23,542 nt of DNA from an uncultured Leucothrix sp. GTDB lineage: Bacteria; Pseudomonadota; Gammaproteobacteria; Thiotrichales; Thiotrichaceae. The notes beneath the pieces were generated by a model, which made no database searches, was not told the origin of the DNA, and saw nothing but the letters and a program-made list of their open reading frames with translations. Shown here in pieces: positions 14,583-23,363 of this stretch (position 1 is the first letter of the stretch; each line of letters starts with the position of its first letter). The translations under genes were made by a program, and so were the position numbers. The DNA lies in NCBI GenBank assembly GCA_937923375.1, contig CALAJG010000255.1, positions 1-23,542 on the forward strand, read 5' to 3'.

Positions 14583-15550
14583 CCAGAATGAGCAAAGTGA
14601 AAAAACAGGCTACCTCGCCATTGCGCAGTCGATTAAGTCAGCATAACCAAGCGTTTCACCAAAGCCTGAATCAGCTTTGGCAACACTCCCTCTCGACGTG
14701 GATAACCTTAGCAGCAATTGCTATCGCGTTGTCGTTACCCGCAGGACTTTACATTCTCCTGGGTAATCTAAAGACGCTAACCGATGACAAGCGCGAAGTC
14801 CCGACGATTTCCGTTTATATCAATCAAAACATTACTGCGCAGCAGGCTCAGGATAGAGCCGAGCTGCTGTCTGAGCTTAACGATATTGAGAATGTCAAAC
14901 TCATTAAACGCGAGGACGGCCTTAAACACATGAAACAAGTCGCCGGCGTTCAGGACATTATCGATACGGTAGGCGGCAATCCGCTACCGCATGTACTAGT
15001 GGTTACGCCCAGAATGAGTTTATTCGGTGACCCTGGTGTTGATCTGGACGGGCTTGCGCAGCGCTTGAAAAGCTATCCAGAAGTCGACTCTGTCCAGATG
15101 GATATTGAGTGGGTACAGCGTTTGCGAGCCATTATGCAGATTGCCGAACGGGTCGTTCTGGTAGTTGCCATATTACTTGCTCTGACTGTTTTGCTCGTTG
15201 TGGGCAACACCATACGGCTTAATATCGAAAACCGAAAAGAAGAGATTGAAGTAACCCAATTGGTTGGTGCTACTACAGGTTACATACGCAGGCCATTTCT
15301 TTATGGCGGTTTTTGGTACGGCTTTTTTGGCGGCATACTCAGCTTGGTAATTGTTCATGTCTCTTTGCTATTCTTGATCCCCCCCGTCGATAAACTGGCG
15401 GTTTTATACGGCAGCCAATACAACATTACCGGTCTCGGTGTATGGGTTACTGTGATAATATTGGTTTTTAGCAGTTTGCTTGGGCTTGCGGGTGCGTGGC
15501 TTGCGGTTGCTCAACACCTCAGAAAACAATTTGCGATGATCGATGTTTAA
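14579..15550 (+). CDS. ftsX: cell division permease-like protein FtsX
   Basis: The membrane partner of FtsE. The protein has the FtsX layout: a basic cytoplasmic N-terminus (residues 1-38), helix 1 (about 40-62), a periplasmic domain of about 110 residues with ISVYINQNI, then three more helices (starting near 195, 240 and 290). The conserved NTIRLNIENRKEEIEVTQLVGAT stretch is clear, followed by RRPFLYGG. GTG at 14579 overlaps the ftsE stop; ATG at 14588 is the alternative. A C7 run lies at 15379-15385 near residue 267. mutL follows after 53 bases. The identification is firm. Confidence 0.93.
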   Translation: MTRMSKVKKQATSPLRSRLSQHNQAFHQSLNQLWQHSLSTWITLAAIAIALSLPAGLYILLGNLKTLTDDKREVPTISVYINQNITAQQAQDRAELLSELNDIENVKLIKREDGLKHMKQVAGVQDIIDTVGGNPLPHVLVVTPRMSLFGDPGVDLDGLAQRLKSYPEVDSVQMDIEWVQRLRAIMQIAERVVLVVAILLALTVLLVVGNTIRLNIENRKEEIEVTQLVGATTGYIRRPFLYGGFWYGFFGGILSLVIVHVSLLFLIPPVDKLAVLYGSQYNITGLGVWVTVIILVFSSLLGLAGAWLAVAQHLRKQFAMIDV

Positions 15551-15603
15551 CTGTCGCTTTTACTATTTTGCAAATACCCGATAGGTTATTCTTAAAAAAC
15601 TCG

Positions 15604-17535
15604 ATGTCTATAAAACAACTACCCCCTCATCTGATCAATCAGATCGCTGCAGGCGAGGTAGTTGAACGGCCAGCTTCTGCCATCAAAGAGCTATTGGAAA
15701 ACGCCTTGGATGCTGGTGCAACTCAGATTGATATCGATATCGAACAAGGCGGCGTCAAACGCATTCGGATTCGCGACAATGGTCGCGGAATCCCTAAGCA
15801 AGAACTGTCGCTTGCACTTTCACGCCACGCCACCAGTAAAATAGCTTCCCTTGATGACCTCGAAAACGTGCTTTCATTTGGCTTCAGGGGTGAAGCATTG
15901 CCAAGTATCGCCTCGATATCGCGCCTAACGCTGAGCTCAAAGTCACAAGCTGATGATCAGGCATGGCAGCTTCAAGGTAGCGGTCAAGAACAGTTTGACG
16001 ATCCCGAGCCCTGCTCACACCCAACCGGCACCACCGTCGATGTGCGTGATCTGTTTTTCAATGTTCCTGCTAGGCGTAAATTCCTCAAAACTGAAAAGAC
16101 CGAGTTTCGCCATCTCGAAGATGTTGTGAAAAAAGTAGCGCTAAGTCGCTTTGAAACAGGCTTTACGCTGCGCCATAACCAAAAACCTGTTCTCAACTTG
16201 CGTCCCGCCACTTCCATAGAAATGGCTGAACGACGTGTGGCCGAAATATGTGGCCCGGCTTTCACAGAGCAATCGATACGAGTTGAGCATGAAGGAGCAG
16301 ATTTAAAGCTTACAGGCTGGATCGGCTTACCCACCTTTTCCCGCTCGCAAGCAGACCTACAGTTTTTCTATGTTAACCATCGTATTGTTAAAGATAGAGT
16401 CGTGACGCACGCTATTCGTCAATCCTATCAAGACGTGCTTTATCATGGCAGACACCCCGCCTATGTATTGTTTCTAGAGATTGATCCTACAAAAGTGGAT
16501 GTGAACGCCCACCCGACCAAGCATGAGGTACGCTTCCGCGAGTCTAGCTTAGTCCATGGTTTTATGTATCGGAGTCTGCATAAAACCTTAGCAGATCTTC
16601 GCCCGCAAGATCAGTTAGCAGGTGGCGCTCAGATGAATGAGCAAGAGCCTGACAAAGTGACGTCGTTACAAAACTCAATGCGTTATTCATCGCTTGGCGA
16701 TCAGCAATCTCTGAATATTCCAGTTAAAGAACAAGTCGATTTTTACAAGCGACTCCATGGAAATGAGGCCGTTTCACTCACGCAGCCACATGGACCATCA
16801 GATGTTGATGGAATAGACCAAACCAAAAACTCTAAATGGCCCAACTCAAACAGTTCCATCAGCCAGACTCACGCTTTTAACCAATCAAGCCCAACAGGTA
16901 GTTCTAACCACTCCATGCCTGTTCAACGTGCCTTAACCGATACGGGCGAAATCCCCCCCCTGGGGTTTGCCGTCGCACAGATACATGGCATATTTATTTT
17001 GGCAGAAAATGAACATGGTTTAATAGTAGTCGATATGCATGCCGCACATGAACGTATCACCTATGAGTACCTGAAGCGCAGCATGGCTGAAGAAAGCATT
17101 CGCTCCCAGCCGCTGCTTGTTCCACTGGCAATATCTGTCAGCAAGAAAGAAGCAGACTGTGCTGACAGCAACCCGGATACTTTTCAACAGCTTGGCTTCA
17201 CCCTGAGCCGGCTCTCGCCTGAAAAAATTACGGTTCGTGCAGTACCAAGCTTGCTTAAAAACTCAGATATCGAGAGCCTGGTCCGTGATGTACTATCTGA
17301 CCTGTTGACTCATGGAACAAGTGAACGTATCCAGCAGGCGATGAACGAAATTCTCTCTACCATGGCGTGTCACGGCTCAGTACGCGCAAACCATCGACTG
17401 AGCATCCCTGAGATGAATGCCCTACTAAGAGACATGGAACGTACTGAGCGCAGCGGCCAATGCAATCATGGCCGTCCCACTTGGACGCAGATGAGCCTTA
17501 ATCAGCTAGATAAGTTATTTATGCGCGGTCAATAA
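15604..17535 (+). CDS. mutL: DNA mismatch repair protein MutL, endonuclease type
   Basis: MutL links mismatch recognition by MutS to strand removal. The 643-residue protein begins MSIKQLPPHLINQIAAGEVV, a universal MutL start; the frame runs upstream into ftsX but that part is not coding. GHKL ATPase motifs are visible: LLENALDAGA, DNGRGIP and GFRGEALPS. The C-terminal domain carries DMHA(x2)E(x4)E from D477, a one-residue variant of the DQHA(x2)E(x4)E nuclease motif, plus ACHGSVR (C589) and CNHGRPT (C620), which match the metal-binding elements. This is unlike E. coli MutL and suggests strand nicking by MutL itself. A C8 run is at 16953-16960 (codons 450-453). No clear Shine-Dalgarno is seen. 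It overlaps miaA by one base. Confidence 0.95.
   Translation: MSIKQLPPHLINQIAAGEVVERPASAIKELLENALDAGATQIDIDIEQGGVKRIRIRDNGRGIPKQELSLALSRHATSKIASLDDLENVLSFGFRGEALPSIASISRLTLSSKSQADDQAWQLQGSGQEQFDDPEPCSHPTGTTVDVRDLFFNVPARRKFLKTEKTEFRHLEDVVKKVALSRFETGFTLRHNQKPVLNLRPATSIEMAERRVAEICGPAFTEQSIRVEHEGADLKLTGWIGLPTFSRSQADLQFFYVNHRIVKDRVVTHAIRQSYQDVLYHGRHPAYVLFLEIDPTKVDVNAHPTKHEVRFRESSLVHGFMYRSLHKTLADLRPQDQLAGGAQMNEQEPDKVTSLQNSMRYSSLGDQQSLNIPVKEQVDFYKRLHGNEAVSLTQPHGPSDVDGIDQTKNSKWPNSNSSISQTHAFNQSSPTGSSNHSMPVQRALTDTGEIPPLGFAVAQIHGIFILAENEHGLIVVDMHAAHERITYEYLKRSMAEESIRSQPLLVPLAISVSKKEADCADSNPDTFQQLGFTLSRLSPEKITVRAVPSLLKNSDIESLVRDVLSDLLTHGTSERIQQAMNEILSTMACHGSVRANHRLSIPEMNALLRDMERTERSGQCNHGRPTWTQMSLNQLDKLFMRGQ
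16953..16960 (+). repeat. C8 homopolymer inside mutL
   Basis: Eight consecutive C within codons for I-P-P-L (450-453), followed by TGGGG. A one-base slip would frameshift MutL at the boundary before the C-terminal domain and remove the nuclease and dimerisation part. Confidence 0.9.
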
Positions 17536-18488
17536 TGGCATCTGAGAAGCGCAACAAACTCCCCCCCGCTATTTTCATTATGGGCCCGACTGCATCAGGC
17601 AAAACGGATCTGGCTATTGACCTGGTTGAGCGATATCCCTGTAATCTCATCAGTGTTGATTCCGCTCTGATTTACAAAGGTATGGATATTGGGACGGCCA
17701 AACCTGACGCGGAAACCTTACAACGCGCTCCACACCGCTTGATAAGCTTTCTTGACCCTGCCGAAAGCTACTCGGCGGCAGACTTTCGACGTGACGCCCT
17801 CGATGAAATGCAAGCCATTACTGACGCTGGCAGGGTTCCGGTACTGGTCGGCGGCACGATGCTCTATTTTCGAGCCCTGCAATACGGCCTATCTGCACTT
17901 CCCAATGCAGACCCAACCATTCGCGAAGCATTAACGAAACAGGCGAAACAGGAAGGCTGGGGAGCTCTGCACCAAAGACTGCAAACGGTTGATCCGGAAT
18001 CTGCAAAGAAAATTCATCCAAATGATTCACAGCGCTTGCAGCGAGCATTGGAAGTGTATGAACTCACAGGCATATCAATGAGCGAACATCACAGAAAAGC
18101 CGCCGAGAACGGCTTGCCTTATGATGTCCTTAAAATTGCTCTAATTCCTTCTGATCGAGAGTGGCTACGACAACGCGCAGCTTTACGCTTCGAACTGATG
18201 ATGGAAGCAGGCTTTTTGGATGAGGTGAAGGCGCTTTACCAAAGAGACGATCTTAACGAGCAACTACCCTCCATACGCTCAATTGGATATAGACAGGCCT
18301 GGGAATACCTAAGTGAGCAAACTAGTTACGAAGAAATGAAGGAAAAGGCTATTAATGCTACCCGCCAACTGGCAAAAAGGCAGCTAACATGGTTGAGGTC
18401 AGAAAATGACATTGTAGAGCACGACTGTATAGATAATAATTTTTCAGCCATATTCTCACAAATTGACGTTTTTTTATCAGATAAGTAG
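17535..18488 (+). CDS. miaA: tRNA dimethylallyltransferase MiaA
   Basis: MiaA transfers a dimethylallyl group to A37 of tRNAs that read codons beginning with U. The 317 residues match the family length. The P-loop GPTASGKT is at 17-24, followed by DSALIYKGMDIGTAKP and PHRLISFLDPAESYSAADF, then VPVLVGGTMLYFRAL, NDSQRLQRALEVYELTG, and SIRSIGYRQAWEYL near the C-terminus. The start overlaps the mutL stop as TAATG, so the two are translationally coupled. A C7 run (17561-17567) covers codons 9-11, so slippage there would knock the gene out. hfq follows after 173 bases, the usual gammaproteobacterial order. The identification is firm. Confidence 0.96.
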   Translation: MASEKRNKLPPAIFIMGPTASGKTDLAIDLVERYPCNLISVDSALIYKGMDIGTAKPDAETLQRAPHRLISFLDPAESYSAADFRRDALDEMQAITDAGRVPVLVGGTMLYFRALQYGLSALPNADPTIREALTKQAKQEGWGALHQRLQTVDPESAKKIHPNDSQRLQRALEVYELTGISMSEHHRKAAENGLPYDVLKIALIPSDREWLRQRAALRFELMMEAGFLDEVKALYQRDDLNEQLPSIRSIGYRQAWEYLSEQTSYEEMKEKAINATRQLAKRQLTWLRSENDIVEHDCIDNNFSAIFSQIDVFLSDK

Positions 18489-18517
18489 GTTAGTACAGTG
18501 AAATGTGCTTTTAGTTC

Positions 18518-18544
18518 ACCTGAATATGCTGTTATTATTCAGGT
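18518..18544. repeat. inverted repeat between miaA and hfq
   Basis: ACCTGAAT (18518-18525) and ATTCAGGT (18537-18544) form a perfect 8-bp stem with an 11-base loop. No T-run follows, so it is not a clear terminator; it could be a weak pause, a processing site or an operator for hfq. No convincing hfq promoter was found in the gap. Confidence 0.5.
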
Positions 18545-18661
18545 TAATGTAGGGATACACCACGGCCATAAAATTAGCGGTAGGCCGAAAGCCTGAAGTT
18601 GCGAATAAACTTGATAAAATATAGCAATAACCATAACTGAAAAGAACACAAGGAGAAACAC

Positions 18662-18895
18662 ATGTCGTCTAAGGGACACATGCTACAAGAACCTTTCCTA
18701 AATGCATTACGCAAGGAACGTATTCCAGTAGCGATCTATCTGGTAAATGGAATTAAGCTGCAGGGACATGTTGAATCATTCGACCAGTTTGTTGTTCTGC
18801 TTGGCAATGCTGTTAGCCAATTAGTATACAAACATGCTATTTCTACGATTGTGCCTTCACGTCCGATCAAATTAAACATTGAAGAATCAGAATAA
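18662..18895 (+). CDS. hfq: RNA chaperone Hfq
   Basis: Hfq forms a hexameric Sm-like ring that pairs small RNAs with mRNAs. The core matches the family nearly throughout: LQEPFLNALRKERIPVAIYLVNGIKLQG (Sm1) and the Sm2 signature VYKHAISTIVPSRP. Length is 77 residues, with a C-terminal tail of only about ten residues ending in acidic EESE, much shorter than E. coli Hfq (102). AAGGAG lies six bases before the ATG, a strong site. The A-rich sigma-54 transcript at 13589-13770 could be a ligand. The identification is firm. Confidence 0.97.
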   Translation: MSSKGHMLQEPFLNALRKERIPVAIYLVNGIKLQGHVESFDQFVVLLGNAVSQLVYKHAISTIVPSRPIKLNIEESE

Positions 18896-18963
18896 GCACA
18901 GAAAACTTAGCGGTTGCAGGCGGTTTCGTCATCATTAATCGCAATATCTTAAGCGAATAGCGT

Positions 18964-20262
18964 TTGGAATTATTCGACATCCCAAAGCACGGCGAATCTA
19001 GATTAGATTCTGCCGTGTTAGTTCAAATCAACTTCAACTCCCTCGGAGAAAACAGAGACGAGCATGAGTTCAAAGAACTTGTCAGCTCTGCGGGCGCTAC
19101 AGCGCGTGCGTTCGTTGTGGGTAGCCGAAGCGCACCTGATTCACGGTTTTTTGTAGGCAAAGGCAAAGCGGAAGAAATTCGACTGGCTGTCAAACACAGT
19201 GAACCCGACGTCGTCATATTTGATCACGACCTCAGCCCAGCTCAAGAGAGGAATCTTGAGAAAGTGCTGGAGTGTAGGGTAATGGATCGCACTGGCTTGA
19301 TCCTGGATATATTTGCTCAGCGCGCGCGCTCACATGAGGGGAAGCTTCAGGTTGAACTGGCACAATTGAGGCACATGTCGACCCGCTTAGTACGGGGCTG
19401 GACTCACTTAGAGCGTCAAAAAGGAGGAATCGGCATGCGCGGCCCCGGCGAAACTCAGCTTGAAACTGACCGCCGCTTAATTTCCATTCGCATTAAACAA
19501 ATCAACAAACGTCTTTCAAAAGTCGACAAGCAGCGCGAGCAAGGCCGACAATCGCGGAAGAAAGCTGAAATCCCGACCGTGTCACTAGTTGGTTATACTA
19601 ATGCTGGAAAATCCACACTTTTCAATAGGTTAACATCATCCGATGTCTATGCTGCTGATCAGCTTTTCGCCACGCTTGATCCAACGCTTCGGCGTATCGA
19701 TCTTGAAAACCAACAGTCAGTAATCCTCGCAGATACCGTTGGTTTCATCCGTGACTTACCTCACGAGCTAGTTGCTGCATTTCGCGCCACCTTGCAAGAA
19801 ACTACTGAAGCTGACCTGATCTTGCATGTTATCGACAGTCATGATGATCAGCGCGAGGAATACAAAGTCCAAGTCAATGAGGTCATTCATTCTCTAGGTG
19901 CCGAAAAGACACCACAAATAGAGATCATGAATAAAATTGACCTACTTCATCAAGAACCAAGGGTCGAAATGGGCCATGACGATATTCCAACCAGGATCTG
20001 GCTATCAGCTGCCACCGGAAACGGAATTGAGCAAATTGGAGAAGTATTAAGTCAAACCTTCGCAGACCAAATCTTCACGGGTGAACTCACGTTACCACCT
20101 GCTCTGTCTAGGCTAAGGGCGCTGCTGTATAGGGAGGAAGCTGTGATTGAAGAAAACAGCGGTAAAAATGGCGAATACCTTCTTTCAGTGTCAATTCGCA
20201 AACGAATTCTTAATAGCCTGCTGAGCAAAGAGTCACTAGACCTAGAAACCCTTACCGCTTAA
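18964..20262 (+). CDS. hflX: ribosome-associated GTPase HflX
   Basis: HflX binds the 50S subunit and splits stalled ribosomes. The 432-residue protein aligns by eye with E. coli HflX along its whole length: FVGKGKAEEI, FDHDLSPAQERNLEK, DRTGLILDIFAQRARSHEGKLQVELAQL, GWTHLERQKGGIG, RGPGETQLETDRR, P-loop VGYTNAGKSTLF, DPTLRR, LADTVGFIRDLP and NKID. The start is TTG at 18964: a TAG lies two codons upstream, and the next in-frame ATG would remove a large conserved N-terminal part, so TTG is nearly forced. It has no clear Shine-Dalgarno, which suggests low expression. It follows hfq by 68 bases, the conserved order. Confidence 0.95.
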   Translation: MELFDIPKHGESRLDSAVLVQINFNSLGENRDEHEFKELVSSAGATARAFVVGSRSAPDSRFFVGKGKAEEIRLAVKHSEPDVVIFDHDLSPAQERNLEKVLECRVMDRTGLILDIFAQRARSHEGKLQVELAQLRHMSTRLVRGWTHLERQKGGIGMRGPGETQLETDRRLISIRIKQINKRLSKVDKQREQGRQSRKKAEIPTVSLVGYTNAGKSTLFNRLTSSDVYAADQLFATLDPTLRRIDLENQQSVILADTVGFIRDLPHELVAAFRATLQETTEADLILHVIDSHDDQREEYKVQVNEVIHSLGAEKTPQIEIMNKIDLLHQEPRVEMGHDDIPTRIWLSAATGNGIEQIGEVLSQTFADQIFTGELTLPPALSRLRALLYREEAVIEENSGKNGEYLLSVSIRKRILNSLLSKESLDLETLTA

Positions 20263-20372
20263 TAAATTTATTATAATTAGATGCTTACCTGACACTTCTA
20301 ATGTGAAAACTATTGTTTAGTTCCTCCTACTATGCCAGAATGATGGTCAATGCATTCTGTATGGGGAAAAGC

Positions 20373-20972
20373 ATGCCGATAAGAACATACCATTGCCTTG
20401 GCACTCTACTAACAACATTGATGCTATTTGGTTGTGGCGAAGAAATAACCACTGCTAAAGATACAAGAATTATTCAAGAAGCCAATGCCGGCGATAAAAA
20501 CCGTCTTTTTGTTTCAGAAAGGGGCGTTGGCCCTATCAATGGAAACACTTCGTTTAATATCAGCGATATCACAAGAGCATTTCCAAACTACAATGTTGTA
20601 GAACAGCTAAACTTTCAGGAAGGAGAATCCTATCCTGTTATCTTAGTGTCCAAAGGCCCTAAGCGGCTCTTTTCGATCAATCCGACATTAGACTTAAAAT
20701 CTATATACTCCATAGTGGTAGAAGATAATCTAATCTCCAACGCACTGACTCATCGACTCGGAACAATGTTTACCGATATCTATGATGAAAATACCGCTTA
20801 TAATTGCCGACCTGGTGAAGATGATATGTCAGGCAAGGTGCTCTGCATGACGCCTAAAAGAAGCAATTTGCTTTACTTGTTTGTCGGTCAATGGGATGGT
20901 CCAAAAAATAAATTGCCTCCTAGCACTGTTCTGTATAAATGGGCACTGGAAGCAATTATCTGGAAACCTTAG
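20373..20972 (+). CDS. YfeY-like (DUF1131) lipoprotein
   Basis: A lipoprotein: residues 1-20 are a signal peptide with lipobox L18-F-G-C21, so C21 would be lipidated. The rest resembles E. coli YfeY (RpoE-regulated lipoprotein, DUF1131): VSERGVGPINGNT, a GTMFTDIYDENTAYNC stretch, LLYLFVGQWDGP and an ending of WALEAIIWKP, matching YfeY's YQFSGEWRGP and KIIWRR. The ATG at 20373 has GGGG about six bases upstream and starts the signal peptide; the frame also opens upstream at TTG 20313, which would place extra residues before it. I could not find a clear RpoE promoter in front. Family call is good; its function is unknown even in E. coli. Confidence 0.75.
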   Translation: MPIRTYHCLGTLLTTLMLFGCGEEITTAKDTRIIQEANAGDKNRLFVSERGVGPINGNTSFNISDITRAFPNYNVVEQLNFQEGESYPVILVSKGPKRLFSINPTLDLKSIYSIVVEDNLISNALTHRLGTMFTDIYDENTAYNCRPGEDDMSGKVLCMTPKRSNLLYLFVGQWDGPKNKLPPSTVLYKWALEAIIWKP

Positions 20973-21020
20973 CGATCAGCTAAAAGTTAGATTATCGAGA
21001 TTTACGCTGACAGCTCATAC

Positions 21021-22181
21021 CTACAATGTAGCGCTGCTTAGTTCAGCAGCCCGGTCGTTGATGCGATGGAGTGTTCGGTACAACTCCTCGTGCTGATGTA
21101 CTTGCTGCTCTAAAGTAAAATTATCCAGGCAGCGTTGGCGGGCTTTTTGACCCAACGTTGCCCTATCTTCATCACTCAGTACAACAATCTTTTCCCAACT
21201 GTCTGCCATCGCTTGATCATCAGCGACCGGAACCACATAGCCAGTATCCTCGATTATATAAGCATTATCCCCGACATCAGTCGCGACACAAGGCACACCC
21301 GAAACCATTGCTTCACCCAAAGTTAGTGGGAAGGCCTCACCTAACGATGTAAGTGTTGCGATATCGTAGGCGTTCACAATCTCAGGGATGTCCTCACGAT
21401 TACCTAGCATATGGACTTTACCTTCAAGGCCGAGCTCTTTTATCAATCCTGTCAGCGTTTCATTATTTTCGTCAACATTCGTACCAACCAACATAAACTG
21501 CACATTATCATGCTTGGCAGCCAACAGAGACGCAGAACGCAAAAAACCTTCATGGTTTTTCTGGCGGTGGTATCTGGCTGTTTTGCCAATCACCAAACAG
21601 TCTTCAGGAATACCAAGCGTCTGGCGGATAGCTTTACCCTTTTCAGGCGCAGGCCCAAACCGAGTAGTGTCAACACCATTGGGAATAACTACCGCTTTTG
21701 AGTTATTAAAGCCATAGGGCACATGCTGCTCCATATTCAGGTGCGACACGTACATTAAGCATTCTGGCGAACCAGACATTTTACCCCACAACCGTAATTG
21801 CAACCGCTTACGTAACGGCTCTTCATCGTAATGTTCAAGCGGCTCATGAACCGTCCAAATCACATGCGGTTTCTTAGGCAGAAGACGGCGGAAAACCGTC
21901 CCCATCACACCACCCTGATACATCGTTCCATGGATCACATCAGGGTTAAAGTCTCGTAAGACTTTAAAACCATGCCAGAGTTTAAAAGGTGTTTGCTTGA
22001 GTGAGAGCGAGGTAACGGGGACGCCTAACTCACGAATCCTGTCAGCCAGATAAGTTTCCTTATCCATTGATATCACCATCATTTCAAACTCATTGTGATC
22101 CATGGCTGCAATCAGCCGCATTAGCTGAACTTCAGCCCCACCAGTTTCTAGTCCTGTTGAAATGTGAGCAACTTTTATCAT
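21021..22181 (-). CDS. GT4-family glycosyltransferase
   Basis: A cytoplasmic or membrane-associated GT-B enzyme that transfers sugars from nucleotide donors. The 386-residue protein begins MIKVAHISTGLETGGAEVQL, typical of GT4 (HIxxGLxxGGAE). Further signs are VIHGTMYQGG, VIPNGVD (near 185) and the C-terminal EAFPLTLGEAM, the GT4 E-x7-E motif, with SGVPCVATDVG after it. The ATG at 22181 is chosen over an in-frame GTG at 22223 because conserved GT4 sequence starts there; its ribosome site is weak. No other surface-polysaccharide gene is nearby, so acceptor and pathway are unknown. It lies 116 bases downstream of oxyR on the same strand. Confidence 0.85.
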   Translation of the reverse strand: MIKVAHISTGLETGGAEVQLMRLIAAMDHNEFEMMVISMDKETYLADRIRELGVPVTSLSLKQTPFKLWHGFKVLRDFNPDVIHGTMYQGGVMGTVFRRLLPKKPHVIWTVHEPLEHYDEEPLRKRLQLRLWGKMSGSPECLMYVSHLNMEQHVPYGFNNSKAVVIPNGVDTTRFGPAPEKGKAIRQTLGIPEDCLVIGKTARYHRQKNHEGFLRSASLLAAKHDNVQFMLVGTNVDENNETLTGLIKELGLEGKVHMLGNREDIPEIVNAYDIATLTSLGEAFPLTLGEAMVSGVPCVATDVGDNAYIIEDTGYVVPVADDQAMADSWEKIVVLSDEDRATLGQKARQRCLDNFTLEQQVHQHEELYRTLHRINDRAAELSSATL

Positions 22182-22297
22182 TCTGAATACCAAAATTTTT
22201 ATGATTGGATTCAGTATAGTCACTCCATACCCGAGGTATCGAATTCTGCTGACAAGAGGTGTTGTTACCTTGTTTAGCTGTCATATCAGGCCACTGA

Positions 22298-23206
22298 TCA
22301 TGCATTGCCACTATGATGGCTTTGCTTAATCATTTCACCGAGCAGCTGAAACTCCTCACTCCGAGCACTGCCCTTGCGCCAAACTAAACCTATTTCACGA
22401 TAGCTTTCTTTACCCAACGCATAAGTTTTAATATCAGTATGCTTGAGTATCATAGAGTCTTTCGCCATCTCGGTTAAATAAGTAATTCCGATATCAGAAT
22501 CCACCATCTCAATCAAAGTATAAAGACTACTTGCAGCGAATCGGCTGACTGTTTCCTGATTCTGCAACTTACAGGCGGACAAGGCGTGATCCCTTAAACA
22601 GTGGCCATCTTCTAACAGCAAGACACTCTCATTTGGCAATTTTTCGAAACAGTAGTCCTTTGGATTCAAAAAATGCGTATCTTTGTGGCAAGCCAGCAAG
22701 AAATGGTCTTTAAACAAAGGGCAAGTTTCAATATTACTCAGCTTATAAGGCAGCGCTAACAAAATAACGTCCAACTCCCCTCCCATTAATGCAGTATAGA
22801 CAGCTTGAGTAGTATCTTCGCGTAAATAGAGCTGCAAATCGGGATAAGCCCCTCTTAAACGAGGCATCAGAGAAGGCAATATAAAAGGGGCAATCGTCGG
22901 TATAACCCCTAAGTTTAACCGTCCGGTGAGGGACTCTTGGTTACTTCTGGCAATTTCGGTCAGATACTCTACATCTCGTAAGCAGTGCCGGGCATGGTTT
23001 GCAACATCACGCCCTACTCGTGTGATCGTGACGTTTTTATTTGTTCGATCAACTAGTTGCGCACCTAACTGAGTTTCTAACTCTTTGATCGCAACACTAA
23101 ATGCTGACTGAGAGACAAAACAAGACTCTGCGGCTTTTCCAAAATGCTCATGCTCTTCTAAAGCCACAAAGTAGCGCAACTGCTTCAAGGTAGGTAAGTT
23201 CATCAT
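22298..23206 (-). CDS. oxyR: hydrogen peroxide-sensing LysR-type regulator OxyR
   Basis: OxyR is a LysR-type activator that forms a disulfide when oxidised by peroxide. The N-terminal helix-turn-helix is clear (LKQLRYFVALEEHEHFGKAA, SQSAFSVAIKELE). Residues 199-214 give LEDGHCLRDHALSACK with cysteines C203 and C212, nine apart, as in C199/C208 of E. coli OxyR, so the redox switch is intact. 302 residues is the family length. The start is one of two adjacent ATGs (23206 or 23203); no strong Shine-Dalgarno is visible. It is divergent from gor, a known OxyR target in E. coli. The identification is good. Confidence 0.9.
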   Translation of the reverse strand: MMNLPTLKQLRYFVALEEHEHFGKAAESCFVSQSAFSVAIKELETQLGAQLVDRTNKNVTITRVGRDVANHARHCLRDVEYLTEIARSNQESLTGRLNLGVIPTIAPFILPSLMPRLRGAYPDLQLYLREDTTQAVYTALMGGELDVILLALPYKLSNIETCPLFKDHFLLACHKDTHFLNPKDYCFEKLPNESVLLLEDGHCLRDHALSACKLQNQETVSRFAASSLYTLIEMVDSDIGITYLTEMAKDSMILKHTDIKTYALGKESYREIGLVWRKGSARSEEFQLLGEMIKQSHHSGNA

Positions 23207-23290
23207 TCTATTTTATAGGATATAAAATAATAAACAATATATTTTACACGCACCCAAAAGATCGAAATACTCGTATGACAAGCTAGCTAA

Positions 23291-23329
23291 ATAGATTACT
23301 TCTGTTATACACGGCTTATGGTTAAACTA
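23291..23329 (+). promoter_or_regulatory. possible OxyR half-site and gor promoter
   Basis: ATAG-N7-CTGT (23291-23305) is one base from the OxyR half-site pattern ATAG-N7-CTAT. It overlaps a weak promoter: TTCTGT (23301-23306), 17 bases, TAAACT (23324-23329). Activation from a site overlapping -35 suits OxyR. Only one half-site was found, so this is tentative. Confidence 0.35.
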
Positions 23330-23363
23330 TCGCCTCGGCGTTTTGAAACAAGGAAATGACTCA

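Noticed and set aside
15496..15603. Extended mutL start inside ftsX
   Set aside because: The residues are translated ftsX sequence in another frame; MutL homology begins exactly at the ATG at 15604.
18518..18544. miaA-hfq hairpin as a terminator
   Set aside because: The stem is perfect but no T-run follows on either strand, so I list it only as an inverted repeat.
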